DNA from: AP-15 sp963736715
Lineage (GTDB): Bacteria; Pseudomonadota; Alphaproteobacteria; ATCC43930; CGMCC-115725
Length of the DNA: 64,000 bases
Reading direction: 5' to 3'
NCBI GenBank assembly: GCA_963736715.1
Contig: CAVTQA010000051.1
Coordinates: 62,001 to 126,000 of the forward strand
Positions 1 to 7,956 of the stretch are shown piece by piece. The number at the start of each line of letters is the position of its first letter. The first letter of the stretch is position 1. Below the pieces are notes generated by a model. It saw only the letters and a program-made list of their open reading frames with translations. It was not told the origin of the DNA and made no database searches. Made by a program: the position numbers and the translations under genes.

Positions 1-1
1 C

Positions 2-55
2 GACCGCCTGACGAAAATTGAGGGCGCGGCTCTCGCCGCATTCATGTCCCGATGA
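2..55 (+). CDS. C-terminal end of an unidentified upstream gene (partial)
   Basis: An open frame enters from the left edge and ends at a TGA at 53-55. The visible C-terminus reads DRLTKIEGAALAAFMSR. Its stop overlaps the ATG of the next gene as ATGA, so the two are very probably co-transcribed and translationally coupled. Too little is visible to name the product. Confidence 0.55.
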   Translation, partial: DRLTKIEGAALAAFMSR

Positions 56-3000
56 CCAACCTCGTCCTCCAGCACGGGCTCTCCTTTGCCGATCTTTATG
101 ACCGCGAGGGCCTCGTGCGTCTCGATCGGGCGTTCGTCGCTCATCTCGCCGAGGCCGATGCCGGGTTGCATGACCGGCTGATGACGGCGCGGCGCGATCC
201 GGACGCGATCGAGCGGCTCGACGAGCCGAACCTGCTGGTCGATGTCGCACCGCATCTCGAAGATTTCCTCGGCGAGCTGTTCGGCATCTCGCCCGAGGTT
301 CGGAGATTGCAAACGCGCCACCACGAGCTGGCGCCGCTCTATTCGGTCAAACGCCTCTTCGTGCAGCGCCGCGCCGTAAAAGGGGTCAAGGAATCCGACG
401 CGATAGCCATCGACGGGCCCGCATTGGCCAGCGAGCTCGACGCGCTGATCGGCTCTCCGGCGGAAGAGGCCTGGGAGCGCTCCTATGCCGAGCATGTCGC
501 CGCTTGGCTTGAGCACGAGGCCGGCAATGCGGAGGCGCTGGACGTCGCGCAGCGCTATGCCGCCTGGGCGACATTGTCCCCCGAGGGGCGGCGCAAACAT
601 CGGCGCGGCGTACTGTTCAAGGTGCCGCACCGGCTGGACATGCACCATCTCGTTCCGGTCGAGACCATCGAGCGCGACGGGGTCACAATGCTGCGGCGGC
701 CCGAGGACGACTGGCGCCGGCGCGACGGCTTTGCGCTCACCGATCCCGGCACCGATCTCGTCGGCGCGCTCGACCAGGCGAATTACTGCATCTGGTGCCA
801 CAACCAGGGCAAGGACAGCTGCTCCAAGGGCCTGAAGGAGAAGGACGGCGCATTCAAGAAAACCGTCTTCGGCGTCACCCTCGCGGGGTGTCCGCTAGAG
901 GAGAAGATCTCCGAAATGAACCTGGTGAAGGCGCGCGGCAACAGCCTCGGCGCCCTCGCCGTCGTCGCGGTCGACAACCCGATATGTGCGGCGACCGGCC
1001 ACCGCATCTGCAACGACTGCATGAAGGCCTGCATCTACCAGCGCCAGGAGCCGGTCGACATCCCGCAGATCGAGACCCGCACGTTGAAGGACGTGCTCGG
1101 CCTCCCCTGGGGTTTCGAGATCTATTCGCTGTTGACCCGGTGGAACCCACTCAACATTCGCCGGCCTTTGCCGCGGCCGGACAGCGGCTACAAGGCGCTT
1201 GTGGTCGGCCTCGGGCCCGCGGGCTTCACGCTCGCCCATCACCTGTTGAACGACGGCCATTTCGTCGCGGCGATCGATGGCCTCAAGATCGAGCCGCTGC
1301 CGCCCGAGATCGGGGGCGTCACTCTCGATGGCGCTCGGCACCCGTTCGAGCCGATCCGTGATGTCGCGAGCCTCGTCGAGCGGCTCGACGACCGCGTCAT
1401 GGCGGGATTCGGCGGGGTTGCCGAGTACGGCATCACCGTTCGCTGGGACAAGAATTTCCTGAAGATCGTGCGCCTGCTGCTCGAACGCCGGGCGAGTTTC
1501 TCGATGTATGGCGGCGTGCGGTTTGGCGGCACGATAACGATCGACGGCGCGTTCGAGCTGGGCTTCGATCATGTTGCGCTATGCGCAGGGGCCGGTCGGC
1601 CGACCGTGATCCCGATGAAGAACGGTCTCGCGCCGGGGGTGCGGCAGGCCTCCGATTTCCTGATGGCGTTGCAATTGACCGGCGCGGCCAAGACCGACAG
1701 CATCGCCAATCTGACCGTGCGGCTGCCGGTCGTCGTGATCGGCGGCGGTCTGACGGCGATCGACACGGCGACCGAGTCGCTGGCCTATTATCCGCTCCAG
1801 GTCGAGAAATTCCTGTCGCGGTATGAGATCCTCGTCGCCGAGCGCGGCGAGGAGGCGGTGCGTGCGCAATGGACACCGCCGGAGCGCGAGGTCGCGGCCG
1901 AATTCATCGAGCATGCCCGCGCGATCCGCGCGGAGCGCGAGGCCGCCCAACGCGAAGACCGCCCGCCGCGACTCGTCAACCTGATCGACGGTTGGGGCGG
2001 CGTGACAATCGCGTACCGCCGCCGCCTAGTCGACTCGCCGAGCTACACCCTCAACCATGAGGAAGTCGCGAAGGCGATGGAGGAGGGGATCCGCTTTGCG
2101 GAGCTTTTGACCCCGGTCGAGGTCGATGTCGACCTCTTCGGCCAAGCCGCCGCATTGCGGCTGACCCGGCACAGTGTGACGGAAGTCGGCGGCCATCGCC
2201 CCGACCCGAACCAGGGCCCGGGCGAGGAGGTCGTGCTGCCGGCCCGCACGATCCTGGTCGCCGCCGGAACCCAGCCGAACACCGTGCTCGGCCGCGAAGA
2301 TCCCGCGAACATCACCCTCGACGGGCGTTATTTCCGGGCGCTCGACGAAGACGGCAACCCGGTGACACCCGAGCGGGTCGTAAAGCCTTCGGCGGTGCGG
2401 GTCTTAACGCATCTGCGTCGCGACGGGCGCGCAGTCAGTTTTTTTGGCGACCTCCATCCGAGTTTTTTTGGCAATGTCGTCAAGGCCATGGGCGGCGCCA
2501 CCCTGGGCTATCCGGTGGTCAGCCGGATGCTCGCGCGACGTACCCCATCGGCGCCCGCGCCGGTCGAGCTGGCGGCTCGGCTCGATTACGAGCTGCGCCC
2601 GCGAGTGCACGAGATCGTCCGTCTGACGCCGAACATCATCGAGGTCGTCGTGCGGGCGCCGATTGCCGCGCGCGCCTTCAAGCCCGGTCAGTTCTATCGG
2701 CTGCAGAATTACGAGCGCCTGGCGTCGCGGGTCGATGGGACGACCCTGGCAATGGAGGGGCTCGCGCTGACCGGCGCCGGCATCAACATGGAGGCCGGCC
2801 TGTTGTCGACGGTCGTGCTCGAGATGGGCGGTTCCTCCGACCTCTGCGCCCTCCTAAAGCCGGGCGAGCCGGTGATCCTGATGGGGCCGACCGGAACGCC
2901 GACCGAGACGCCCTCGGGCGAGACCGTGCTCTTGGTCGGCGGCGGGCTCGGCAATGCCGTCTTGTTCTCGATCGGCGCGGCGTTCCGCGCGCGCGGCTCG

Positions 3001-3579
3001 CGCGTCCTCTATTTCGCCGGCTACAAGCTCGTGCAGGACCGTTACAAGGTCCCCGAGATCGAGCACGCTGCCGACTGCGTCGTGTGGTGCTGCGACGAGT
3101 TGCCCGGCTTTGCGCCAAGCCGGCCGCAGGACCGTACTTTTGTCGGCAATATCGTCGAGGCGATCGAGGCCTATGGCCGCGGCGCACTCGGGCCCGTGGC
3201 GATCCCTCTCTCGGCGGTCGACCGCATCATCGCGATTGGCTCCGACGGCATGATGGCGGCCGTCGCCGAGGCGCGGCAGGCGGGCTTGAAGCGCTATTTC
3301 CGCCCCGATCACCGCGCGATCGCCTCAATCAACTCGCCGATGCAGTGCATGATGAAGGAGATCTGCGCGCAGTGCCTGCAACGCCACCGCGATCCGGTGA
3401 CCGGCACCGAGACGGTCGTCTTCTCCTGCTTCAACCAGGATCAGGAAATGGACCGCGTCGATTTTCGCACCCTGCGCCGCCGCCTGTCGCAAAACGGCGT
3501 CCAGGAAAAGCTCACCAAACTCTGGGTCGACCGCTGCCTGCAGCATTTGGGCGAGCGGCCAGCGATTGCGGCGGAATAG
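52..3579 (+). CDS. NfnB-NfnA-like fused FAD/Fe-S pyridine-nucleotide oxidoreductase
   Basis: A 1175-residue cytoplasmic redox protein. Residues 1-240 match nothing I know. A Cys-rich segment follows: C246, C249, C257 and C280, then C312, C320, C323 and C327, spaced like the two [4Fe-4S] sites of GltD/NfnB. A first dinucleotide fold (VVGLGPAG, near 384) and a second (VVVIGGG, near 560) complete a GltD-like module to about 830. From about 855 a ferredoxin-reductase/DHODB-like module has an FAD region (KPGQFYRLQ), an NAD site (GGGLGNA, near 962) and a C-terminal [2Fe-2S] motif (C1099, C1105, C1108, C1126). The order matches a fusion of the large and small subunits of NADH-dependent ferredoxin:NADP oxidoreductase. 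Electron transfer between pyridine nucleotides and another carrier is family knowledge; bifurcation is inference. The start overlaps the preceding stop (ATGA). Confidence 0.8.
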   Translation: MTNLVLQHGLSFADLYDREGLVRLDRAFVAHLAEADAGLHDRLMTARRDPDAIERLDEPNLLVDVAPHLEDFLGELFGISPEVRRLQTRHHELAPLYSVKRLFVQRRAVKGVKESDAIAIDGPALASELDALIGSPAEEAWERSYAEHVAAWLEHEAGNAEALDVAQRYAAWATLSPEGRRKHRRGVLFKVPHRLDMHHLVPVETIERDGVTMLRRPEDDWRRRDGFALTDPGTDLVGALDQANYCIWCHNQGKDSCSKGLKEKDGAFKKTVFGVTLAGCPLEEKISEMNLVKARGNSLGALAVVAVDNPICAATGHRICNDCMKACIYQRQEPVDIPQIETRTLKDVLGLPWGFEIYSLLTRWNPLNIRRPLPRPDSGYKALVVGLGPAGFTLAHHLLNDGHFVAAIDGLKIEPLPPEIGGVTLDGARHPFEPIRDVASLVERLDDRVMAGFGGVAEYGITVRWDKNFLKIVRLLLERRASFSMYGGVRFGGTITIDGAFELGFDHVALCAGAGRPTVIPMKNGLAPGVRQASDFLMALQLTGAAKTDSIANLTVRLPVVVIGGGLTAIDTATESLAYYPLQVEKFLSRYEILVAERGEEAVRAQWTPPEREVAAEFIEHARAIRAEREAAQREDRPPRLVNLIDGWGGVTIAYRRRLVDSPSYTLNHEEVAKAMEEGIRFAELLTPVEVDVDLFGQAAALRLTRHSVTEVGGHRPDPNQGPGEEVVLPARTILVAAGTQPNTVLGREDPANITLDGRYFRALDEDGNPVTPERVVKPSAVRVLTHLRRDGRAVSFFGDLHPSFFGNVVKAMGGATLGYPVVSRMLARRTPSAPAPVELAARLDYELRPRVHEIVRLTPNIIEVVVRAPIAARAFKPGQFYRLQNYERLASRVDGTTLAMEGLALTGAGINMEAGLLSTVVLEMGGSSDLCALLKPGEPVILMGPTGTPTETPSGETVLLVGGGLGNAVLFSIGAAFRARGSRVLYFAGYKLVQDRYKVPEIEHAADCVVWCCDELPGFAPSRPQDRTFVGNIVEAIEAYGRGALGPVAIPLSAVDRIIAIGSDGMMAAVAEARQAGLKRYFRPDHRAIASINSPMQCMMKEICAQCLQRHRDPVTGTETVVFSCFNQDQEMDRVDFRTLRRRLSQNGVQEKLTKLWVDRCLQHLGERPAIAAE

Positions 3580-3603
3580 TCTGCTACGGGCCACTGCGAA
3601 GGG

Positions 3604-4590
3604 TTATTCGATCACCTCGTCGGCGATTTCGAGGACGCGTTCCGGAATTGTGAGGCCGAGCGCCTTGGCGGTCTTGAGGTTGATGATCAACGAGTACTTC
3701 GTCGGGTACTGAACCGGGAGGCCGGCGGGGCTGGCGCCCCTCACGACGCGGTCGATGTAGGATGCCGCCTGCCCGTATTGCTCGGCCACGTCGAACCAGT
3801 AGGACATCAGACCGCCGGCCCTGGGAAACGAGGGTGGGCCGATTAGGGGTAAGCTGCGATGGGCTGCGGCGGCGATGATCACGTCCCGGTGTGTCTCGTT
3901 AAAACTGTCCGGCAAAGCGATGACGCCGCCCCCCGGCTCGCGCGCTTGCGCAGCAGCCGCCTCCTCGATGCCGGCGTCGTCGTGCGCCGGAGCCAGCGTC
4001 ACCGTCACCCCGACGGACGGGGCGGCGGCCTCGATCACAGGGTCGGCCAATGATGCGTAAGGTGCGGTGCCCGGATTGAAGATCACGGCGACCCGGTTGA
4101 CGACCGGCGCGACCCCCTTCAACAATTGAAGCCATTTCCCCATGATCGGCGGGTCAAAGGCGCTGAACCCGGTGATATTGCCGCCGGGCCGCGCGAGGCG
4201 CTGAACAAAGCCCAGCCCGACTGGATCGGCCACGAGTACGAAAACAATCGGTATTGTGCGCGTCTGCTGCCGCAGCGCCGCGACCGCCGGCGTGTTGCCT
4301 GCAAGCATTACGTCGGGCGACAGCCTGACCAGCTCCGCCGCGTAATTCTCGAAGAGGGTCGGATTACCCGCAGCGAAGCGGTAATCGATTTGTATATTTT
4401 TACCCTCGGCCCAGCCCAACTGCGCCAGCCCGCCCACAAAGGCCTTGACACTCGCCCGAGTGACCGGATCGTTCTCGGGGAAAGGCATCAATGCCCCTAC
4501 ACGGCGCATCTGCTCAGGCTGCTGGGCGCGCACCGCCAGCGGCCATGCCGCCGTCGCGGAAAGAACGGCCATGAACTGACGCCGCCTCAT
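3604..4590 (-). CDS. ABC transporter substrate-binding protein (ABC_sub_bind family), copy 1
   Basis: A 328-residue exported solute receptor of the PF04392 type, the periplasmic part of an ABC importer. The N-terminus has a Tat-like RRRQFMA motif and a hydrophobic segment ending near VRAQQ. Family hallmarks are visible: GWAEGKNIQIDYRFA, PIVFVLVADPVGLGFVQ, LARPGGNITGF and the C-terminal QYPTKYSLIINLKTAKALGL. Its ATG overlaps the stop of the next upstream paralog as ATGA, giving a two-gene tandem. No permease or ATPase gene is adjacent, which is common for these orphan receptors. The ligand is unknown. The gene converges with the oxidoreductase gene, 24 bp away. Confidence 0.88.
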   Translation of the reverse strand: MRRRQFMAVLSATAAWPLAVRAQQPEQMRRVGALMPFPENDPVTRASVKAFVGGLAQLGWAEGKNIQIDYRFAAGNPTLFENYAAELVRLSPDVMLAGNTPAVAALRQQTRTIPIVFVLVADPVGLGFVQRLARPGGNITGFSAFDPPIMGKWLQLLKGVAPVVNRVAVIFNPGTAPYASLADPVIEAAAPSVGVTVTLAPAHDDAGIEEAAAAQAREPGGGVIALPDSFNETHRDVIIAAAAHRSLPLIGPPSFPRAGGLMSYWFDVAEQYGQAASYIDRVVRGASPAGLPVQYPTKYSLIINLKTAKALGLTIPERVLEIADEVIE

Positions 4591-5579
4591 TCGATGACCT
4601 CATCGGCCAGCTCGAGAACATTTGGCGGAATTGCGAGGCCGAGCGCCTTGGCGGTCTTGAGGTTGATGATTAGCGAGTACTTCGTCGGGTACTGAACCGG
4701 GAGGTCGGCCGGACTAGCGCCCCTGAGGATGCGGTCGATGTAGGATGCCGCCCGCGTGTACAGCTCGACCGGGTCGAACCAGTACGACATCAGGCCCCCG
4801 CCCCTTGCAAAGTCGGTCCAGCTGATCAGCGGCAATCGATCATGAAGCGCGGCTGCGACGATGACATCGCGATGGGTAAGGGTGAAGCTGTCTGGCAAAA
4901 TGACCAATGCGCCACCGGGCTCGCGCGCCTCAGCAGCGATCGTTTCCTGAATGCCGGCAACGTCGTGCACCGGAGAAAGCGTCATCGTCACGCCGAAGGA
5001 GCGAGCGGCTTCGATCTCGTGGTTGAGCAAGGGGGCTAAAGCGGTGTCTGGATTAAAGATGGCCGCGGCACGCGTAACGCCCGGCGCGACTTCCTTCAGC
5101 AACTGAAGCCATTTTCCAATGATAGGGGCGTCGTAGGAGCTGAACCCAGTGACGTTGCCGCCGGGCCGCGCGAGGCTCTGAACCAAGCCAAGCCCGACGG
5201 GATCGGGCACGAGCACGAAAACAATTGGTATGGTGCGCGTCTTCTGCCGCAGCGCGACAACCGCCGGCCCGGGGCTCGCCAGAATCGCGTCTAGCGGCAG
5301 ACCGACGAGCTCTGCCGCGTTGGCCTCGTACAGAGCTGGATCGCCCGCGGCATACCGATAGTAGATCTGGATATTCTTACCCTCGACCCACCCGTATGCG
5401 CTTAGCGCATGCGCAAAGGCCGTGACGAACGCCTGAGCCGAAGGGTGCTTCTCCGGGTAGCCTATCACCACGCCAATGCGGCGCACCCGCTCGGGCTGCC
5501 GGGCGTGCCCGGCGAGCGGCTTAGCGAGCGGCCACGCCGCCGCTCCGCCGAGAACAGCGATGAAGCCCCGTCGCCTCAC
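4587..5579 (-). CDS. ABC transporter substrate-binding protein (ABC_sub_bind family), copy 2
   Basis: A 330-residue paralog of the downstream gene. I place the start at the GTG at 5579 because the protein then begins VRRRGFIAVLGGAAAWPL, a twin-arginine-like export signal in the same place as in copy 1. The frame stays open far upstream, but that extension lies antisense to a CoA transferase and is not convincing. Domain hallmarks match copy 1 (GWVEGKNIQIYYRYA, DPVGLGLVQSLARPGGNVTGF, QYPTKYSLIINLKTAKALGL). The GTG overlaps the TGA of a remnant third copy. The last ~130 bp are about 90 percent identical to copy 1, more than the rest. Confidence 0.85.
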   Translation of the reverse strand: MRRRGFIAVLGGAAAWPLAKPLAGHARQPERVRRIGVVIGYPEKHPSAQAFVTAFAHALSAYGWVEGKNIQIYYRYAAGDPALYEANAAELVGLPLDAILASPGPAVVALRQKTRTIPIVFVLVPDPVGLGLVQSLARPGGNVTGFSSYDAPIIGKWLQLLKEVAPGVTRAAAIFNPDTALAPLLNHEIEAARSFGVTMTLSPVHDVAGIQETIAAEAREPGGALVILPDSFTLTHRDVIVAAALHDRLPLISWTDFARGGGLMSYWFDPVELYTRAASYIDRILRGASPADLPVQYPTKYSLIINLKTAKALGLAIPPNVLELADEVIE

Positions 5580-5611
5580 TCGATGACCTCGTCGGCGTCC
5601 CGCTCGCGCGG
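5576..5611 (-). pseudogene. Residual 3' end of a third tandem substrate-binding protein gene
   Basis: Directly upstream of copy 2, the minus strand encodes LPRERDADEVIE and a TGA overlapping the GTG start. The last seven codons reproduce the ADEVIE-stop ending of both complete copies. The overlap architecture is the same as between copy 2 and copy 1 (ATGAGGCG versus GTGAGGCG). I read it as all that is left of a further tandem copy. Confidence 0.55.
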
Positions 5612-5632
5612 GAGACAACCGAAAGCGCGTGT

Positions 5633-6847
5633 TTAGACGACCCCTTGCCCGCGCAGCGCCTCGACCTCCGCGCCGTCCAATCCGAGCCACTCGTCGAACA
5701 CCTCGGCGGTATGCTCGCCCAACAATGGCGCGGGTTTGATCGGCGGCGGGGCGCCATCGAAGCGCACCGGCCAGGTCGGCATCGTCATCTGCCAGTCGCC
5801 GTGGTGCACGGTTTGCAGGATGCCGCGCTTCGCGAAGCTCGGCTCGTTTGTCAGCTCCATCGAATCGAAGACGGCTCCGGCTGGCACACCAGCGCCGCTG
5901 ATCTGCGCCATCGCCTCCTCTTTGGTGCGCTCGCGCGTCCAAGTGGCGATGATCTCGTCGACCTCCGCCTCGTGCTCGACGCGAGTTGCCGCCGTGTCGT
6001 AACGCGGATCGCCGATCAGATCCTCGCGTCCGATCAGCTTCAAGAGGCGCGGCCAGTGCTCGGGATTGGCGCGGCTGGTAAGAAGATAGACATAGTCGTT
6101 GGGGCCGCCCGGCTTGCACGGAAAAATACCGTGAGGTGGATTGCCGCCGGCCGGCTGCCGCTGCGCCGGCTTGCCGGTCTGCGCCTGCCTGATGAACATG
6201 CCGCGGCTGTAATGCATGACCGAATCCTGCATTGCCGCCTGCAACCGCCGGCCCTTGCCCGTTGAGGCCCGCTGAAAGAGCGCGCTGACGATGCTGAATG
6301 CGAGCAGCATGCCGGTGCCGGTGTCGCCGATGGTCGGCCCTGGCTTGATCGGCTTGCCGTCGCGCTCGCCGGTAATGCTCATCGCGCCGCCGCAAGCCTG
6401 CGCGATCGGGTCGAAGCACAGCCCCTTCTCGTAAGGGCTGCCTGCGCCGAAACCCTTGACTTGCGCATAGATGATCCGCGGGTTGAGCGCGCTAACGACA
6501 TCATAGCCGAGGCCCAGCCGCTCGACCGCGCCGGGCGCAAAATTCTCGGTGAAGACGTCGGCTTTGCGGGCCATGTCCTTGACCAGCGCCAGGCCGCGTT
6601 CGGATTTGAGGTTGACGGTGATCGACTTCTTGTTGGCGTTGTAAGCCATGAAATAATACGGATCCGCGACGCCGCGGCGACCGGCTTCACCGCCTTTCGG
6701 GGGCTCCACCTTGACGACTTCGGCGCCCATCCAGGCGAGCGCTTCGGTGCAGCTCGTTCCGGCCTCGAACTGGGTCAGATCTAGCACCCGAATGCCGGCG
6801 AGACAGTTCGGGGATACCGCGTTTCCATCCATTTGTTCGACTCCCAA
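5633..6847 (-). CDS. Family III (FRC/CaiB-type) CoA transferase
   Basis: A 404-residue class III CoA transferase, probably moving CoA between two carboxylic acids through an aspartyl-CoA intermediate. Visible signatures are GIRVLDLTQFEAG, GAEVVKVEPP, NANKKSITVNLK and GFGAGSPYE. The motif GDTGTGM places the likely catalytic Asp at residue 175 (170 if translation begins at the second Met, 6832), close to Asp169 of formyl-CoA transferase. The C-terminal half contains PLLGEHTAEV. It is clearly paralogous to the gene at 7957-9189 on the same strand. The acids used cannot be told from sequence. Confidence 0.88.
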   Translation of the reverse strand: MGVEQMDGNAVSPNCLAGIRVLDLTQFEAGTSCTEALAWMGAEVVKVEPPKGGEAGRRGVADPYYFMAYNANKKSITVNLKSERGLALVKDMARKADVFTENFAPGAVERLGLGYDVVSALNPRIIYAQVKGFGAGSPYEKGLCFDPIAQACGGAMSITGERDGKPIKPGPTIGDTGTGMLLAFSIVSALFQRASTGKGRRLQAAMQDSVMHYSRGMFIRQAQTGKPAQRQPAGGNPPHGIFPCKPGGPNDYVYLLTSRANPEHWPRLLKLIGREDLIGDPRYDTAATRVEHEAEVDEIIATWTRERTKEEAMAQISGAGVPAGAVFDSMELTNEPSFAKRGILQTVHHGDWQMTMPTWPVRFDGAPPPIKPAPLLGEHTAEVFDEWLGLDGAEVEALRGQGVV

Positions 6848-6881
6848 AAATCTCGGGTGAGGGTTTTCTTCCCACCGACCC

Positions 6882-7499
6882 TCAGTTCATTCCTTCCTGC
6901 TGCAGCGCGCGCTTCACTGCCTGCCGCGACATCATGCGCTCGAAATGGGCGGCACAACTTTTCGGCAATTGGATGCCGGCCCGTTTGGCCGCCCAATATT
7001 CGACATAGAACAGCGCCGCGTCGGCGATCGAAAACTCGCCCGCCAGATATTGCTTGCCTTCGAGCTGCTTGTCGATCAACGCGAACCCCTTCTCGGCGTT
7101 CTCGCGGCCGGTCGCCTTCACTGCCTCGTGATCCGATTGAGACGGAGCGAAACGGTCGGTGCGAAAAATCCGCGTAAATCCCTGGGCATGAATGTTGCCG
7201 ACGATGTACTCCATCGCCTCCATCGCCCGCGTGTCGGCTTCCTCGTCTTTCGGGATCAGATTCGCCTGCGGGTTCTGGCGAGCCAGCCAGCGGGCGATGA
7301 CCGGAAACTCGGTGAGGATCGAGCCATCGTCGCGCTCGAGAGTCGGAACCTTTGCTTTAGCGTTGATTCCCGTGAAAGGCGGCTTGAATTGCGCGCCGTC
7401 GCGCAGATTCACCTGCTCGGTCTGGTAGGGTTTGCCGATCTCTTCGAGCAGGACGTGGATACCGATCGAGCAGGCACCGGGCGCATAGTAGAGCTTCAT
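6882..7499 (-). CDS. Glutathione S-transferase family protein
   Basis: A 205-residue cytosolic GST. I chose the ATG at 7499 because MKLYYAPGACSIGIHVLLEE is the usual beta-proteobacterial-type N-terminus, with the catalytic-region Tyr and Ser. KVPTLERDDG and the following residues make the conserved cis-Pro glutathione site near 53. The C-terminal helical domain shows LAGEFSIADAALFYVEYW. The enzyme conjugates or reduces glutathione adducts. It lies between two FRC-like CoA transferases on the same strand, so co-expression with the upstream transferase is plausible, though the small gene at 7574 on the opposite strand intervenes. Confidence 0.88.
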   Translation of the reverse strand: MKLYYAPGACSIGIHVLLEEIGKPYQTEQVNLRDGAQFKPPFTGINAKAKVPTLERDDGSILTEFPVIARWLARQNPQANLIPKDEEADTRAMEAMEYIVGNIHAQGFTRIFRTDRFAPSQSDHEAVKATGRENAEKGFALIDKQLEGKQYLAGEFSIADAALFYVEYWAAKRAGIQLPKSCAAHFERMMSRQAVKRALQQEGMN

Positions 7500-7573
7500 C
7501 GCGGATTCCTCGTCTGGTTGAAAGGCCGTGATGGGAGGGGCAGATTTACCACGTGGGACGCAAGCAGCGAAGC

Positions 7574-7945
7574 ATGTTGAGTTTGCGCACTTGGATCGCG
7601 GGGCTGTTGCTCGCAGCGGCAACAGGAACTCCAACCTCAGCGCGCGAGCCCGGCAGCGTCCTAGCCGTCGAGCCCGGCGGCACGGGCGTGCTGACCAAGT
7701 GCCGCGATTGGCTCGTTACCACCTCCTGCAATACGTATCACCACATCGACTTGCCGCCGCGGATCCGGGTCGGCGATACGATTTCCGTCTCATTCGGCAG
7801 CCATCCGAAGGAGTTTCAGTTTTTTGTCGCGCGTATTACGCTCGAGGGACGCCACTGCGCGATCTTTAGTGAAGCCCACGGCAATCGGCACAAGATCGAC
7901 AAGATCAACGTTGCCCCGTGCTACCAGGGGAGCACGGGGCGTTGA
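7574..7945 (+). CDS. Small secreted protein of unknown function
   Basis: A 123-residue protein starting at the ATG at 7574. The N-terminus is a good Sec signal peptide: LRTW followed by IAGLLLAAATG, with likely cleavage near TSA-REP. The mature part has three conserved-looking cysteines (TKCRDWL, TTSCNTY, GRHCAIF), a fourth near the end (VAPCYQG), and a beta-rich pattern (IRVGDTISVSFG, FQFFVARITL). It stands alone on the plus strand between minus-strand enzyme genes. I do not recognise the family. Confidence 0.55.
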   Translation: MLSLRTWIAGLLLAAATGTPTSAREPGSVLAVEPGGTGVLTKCRDWLVTTSCNTYHHIDLPPRIRVGDTISVSFGSHPKEFQFFVARITLEGRHCAIFSEAHGNRHKIDKINVAPCYQGSTGR

Positions 7946-7956
7946 GACTGGGTTGG

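Noticed and set aside
895..1572. Long antisense open frame within the oxidoreductase gene (minus strand)
   Set aside because: A by-product of GC-rich codon use; no family resemblance, and the plus-strand gene has clear domain motifs over the same bases.
4587..6419. 610-residue extension of receptor copy 2 into the CoA transferase region
   Set aside because: The extra N-terminus lies antisense to a well-supported CoA transferase and the export signal begins at 5579.
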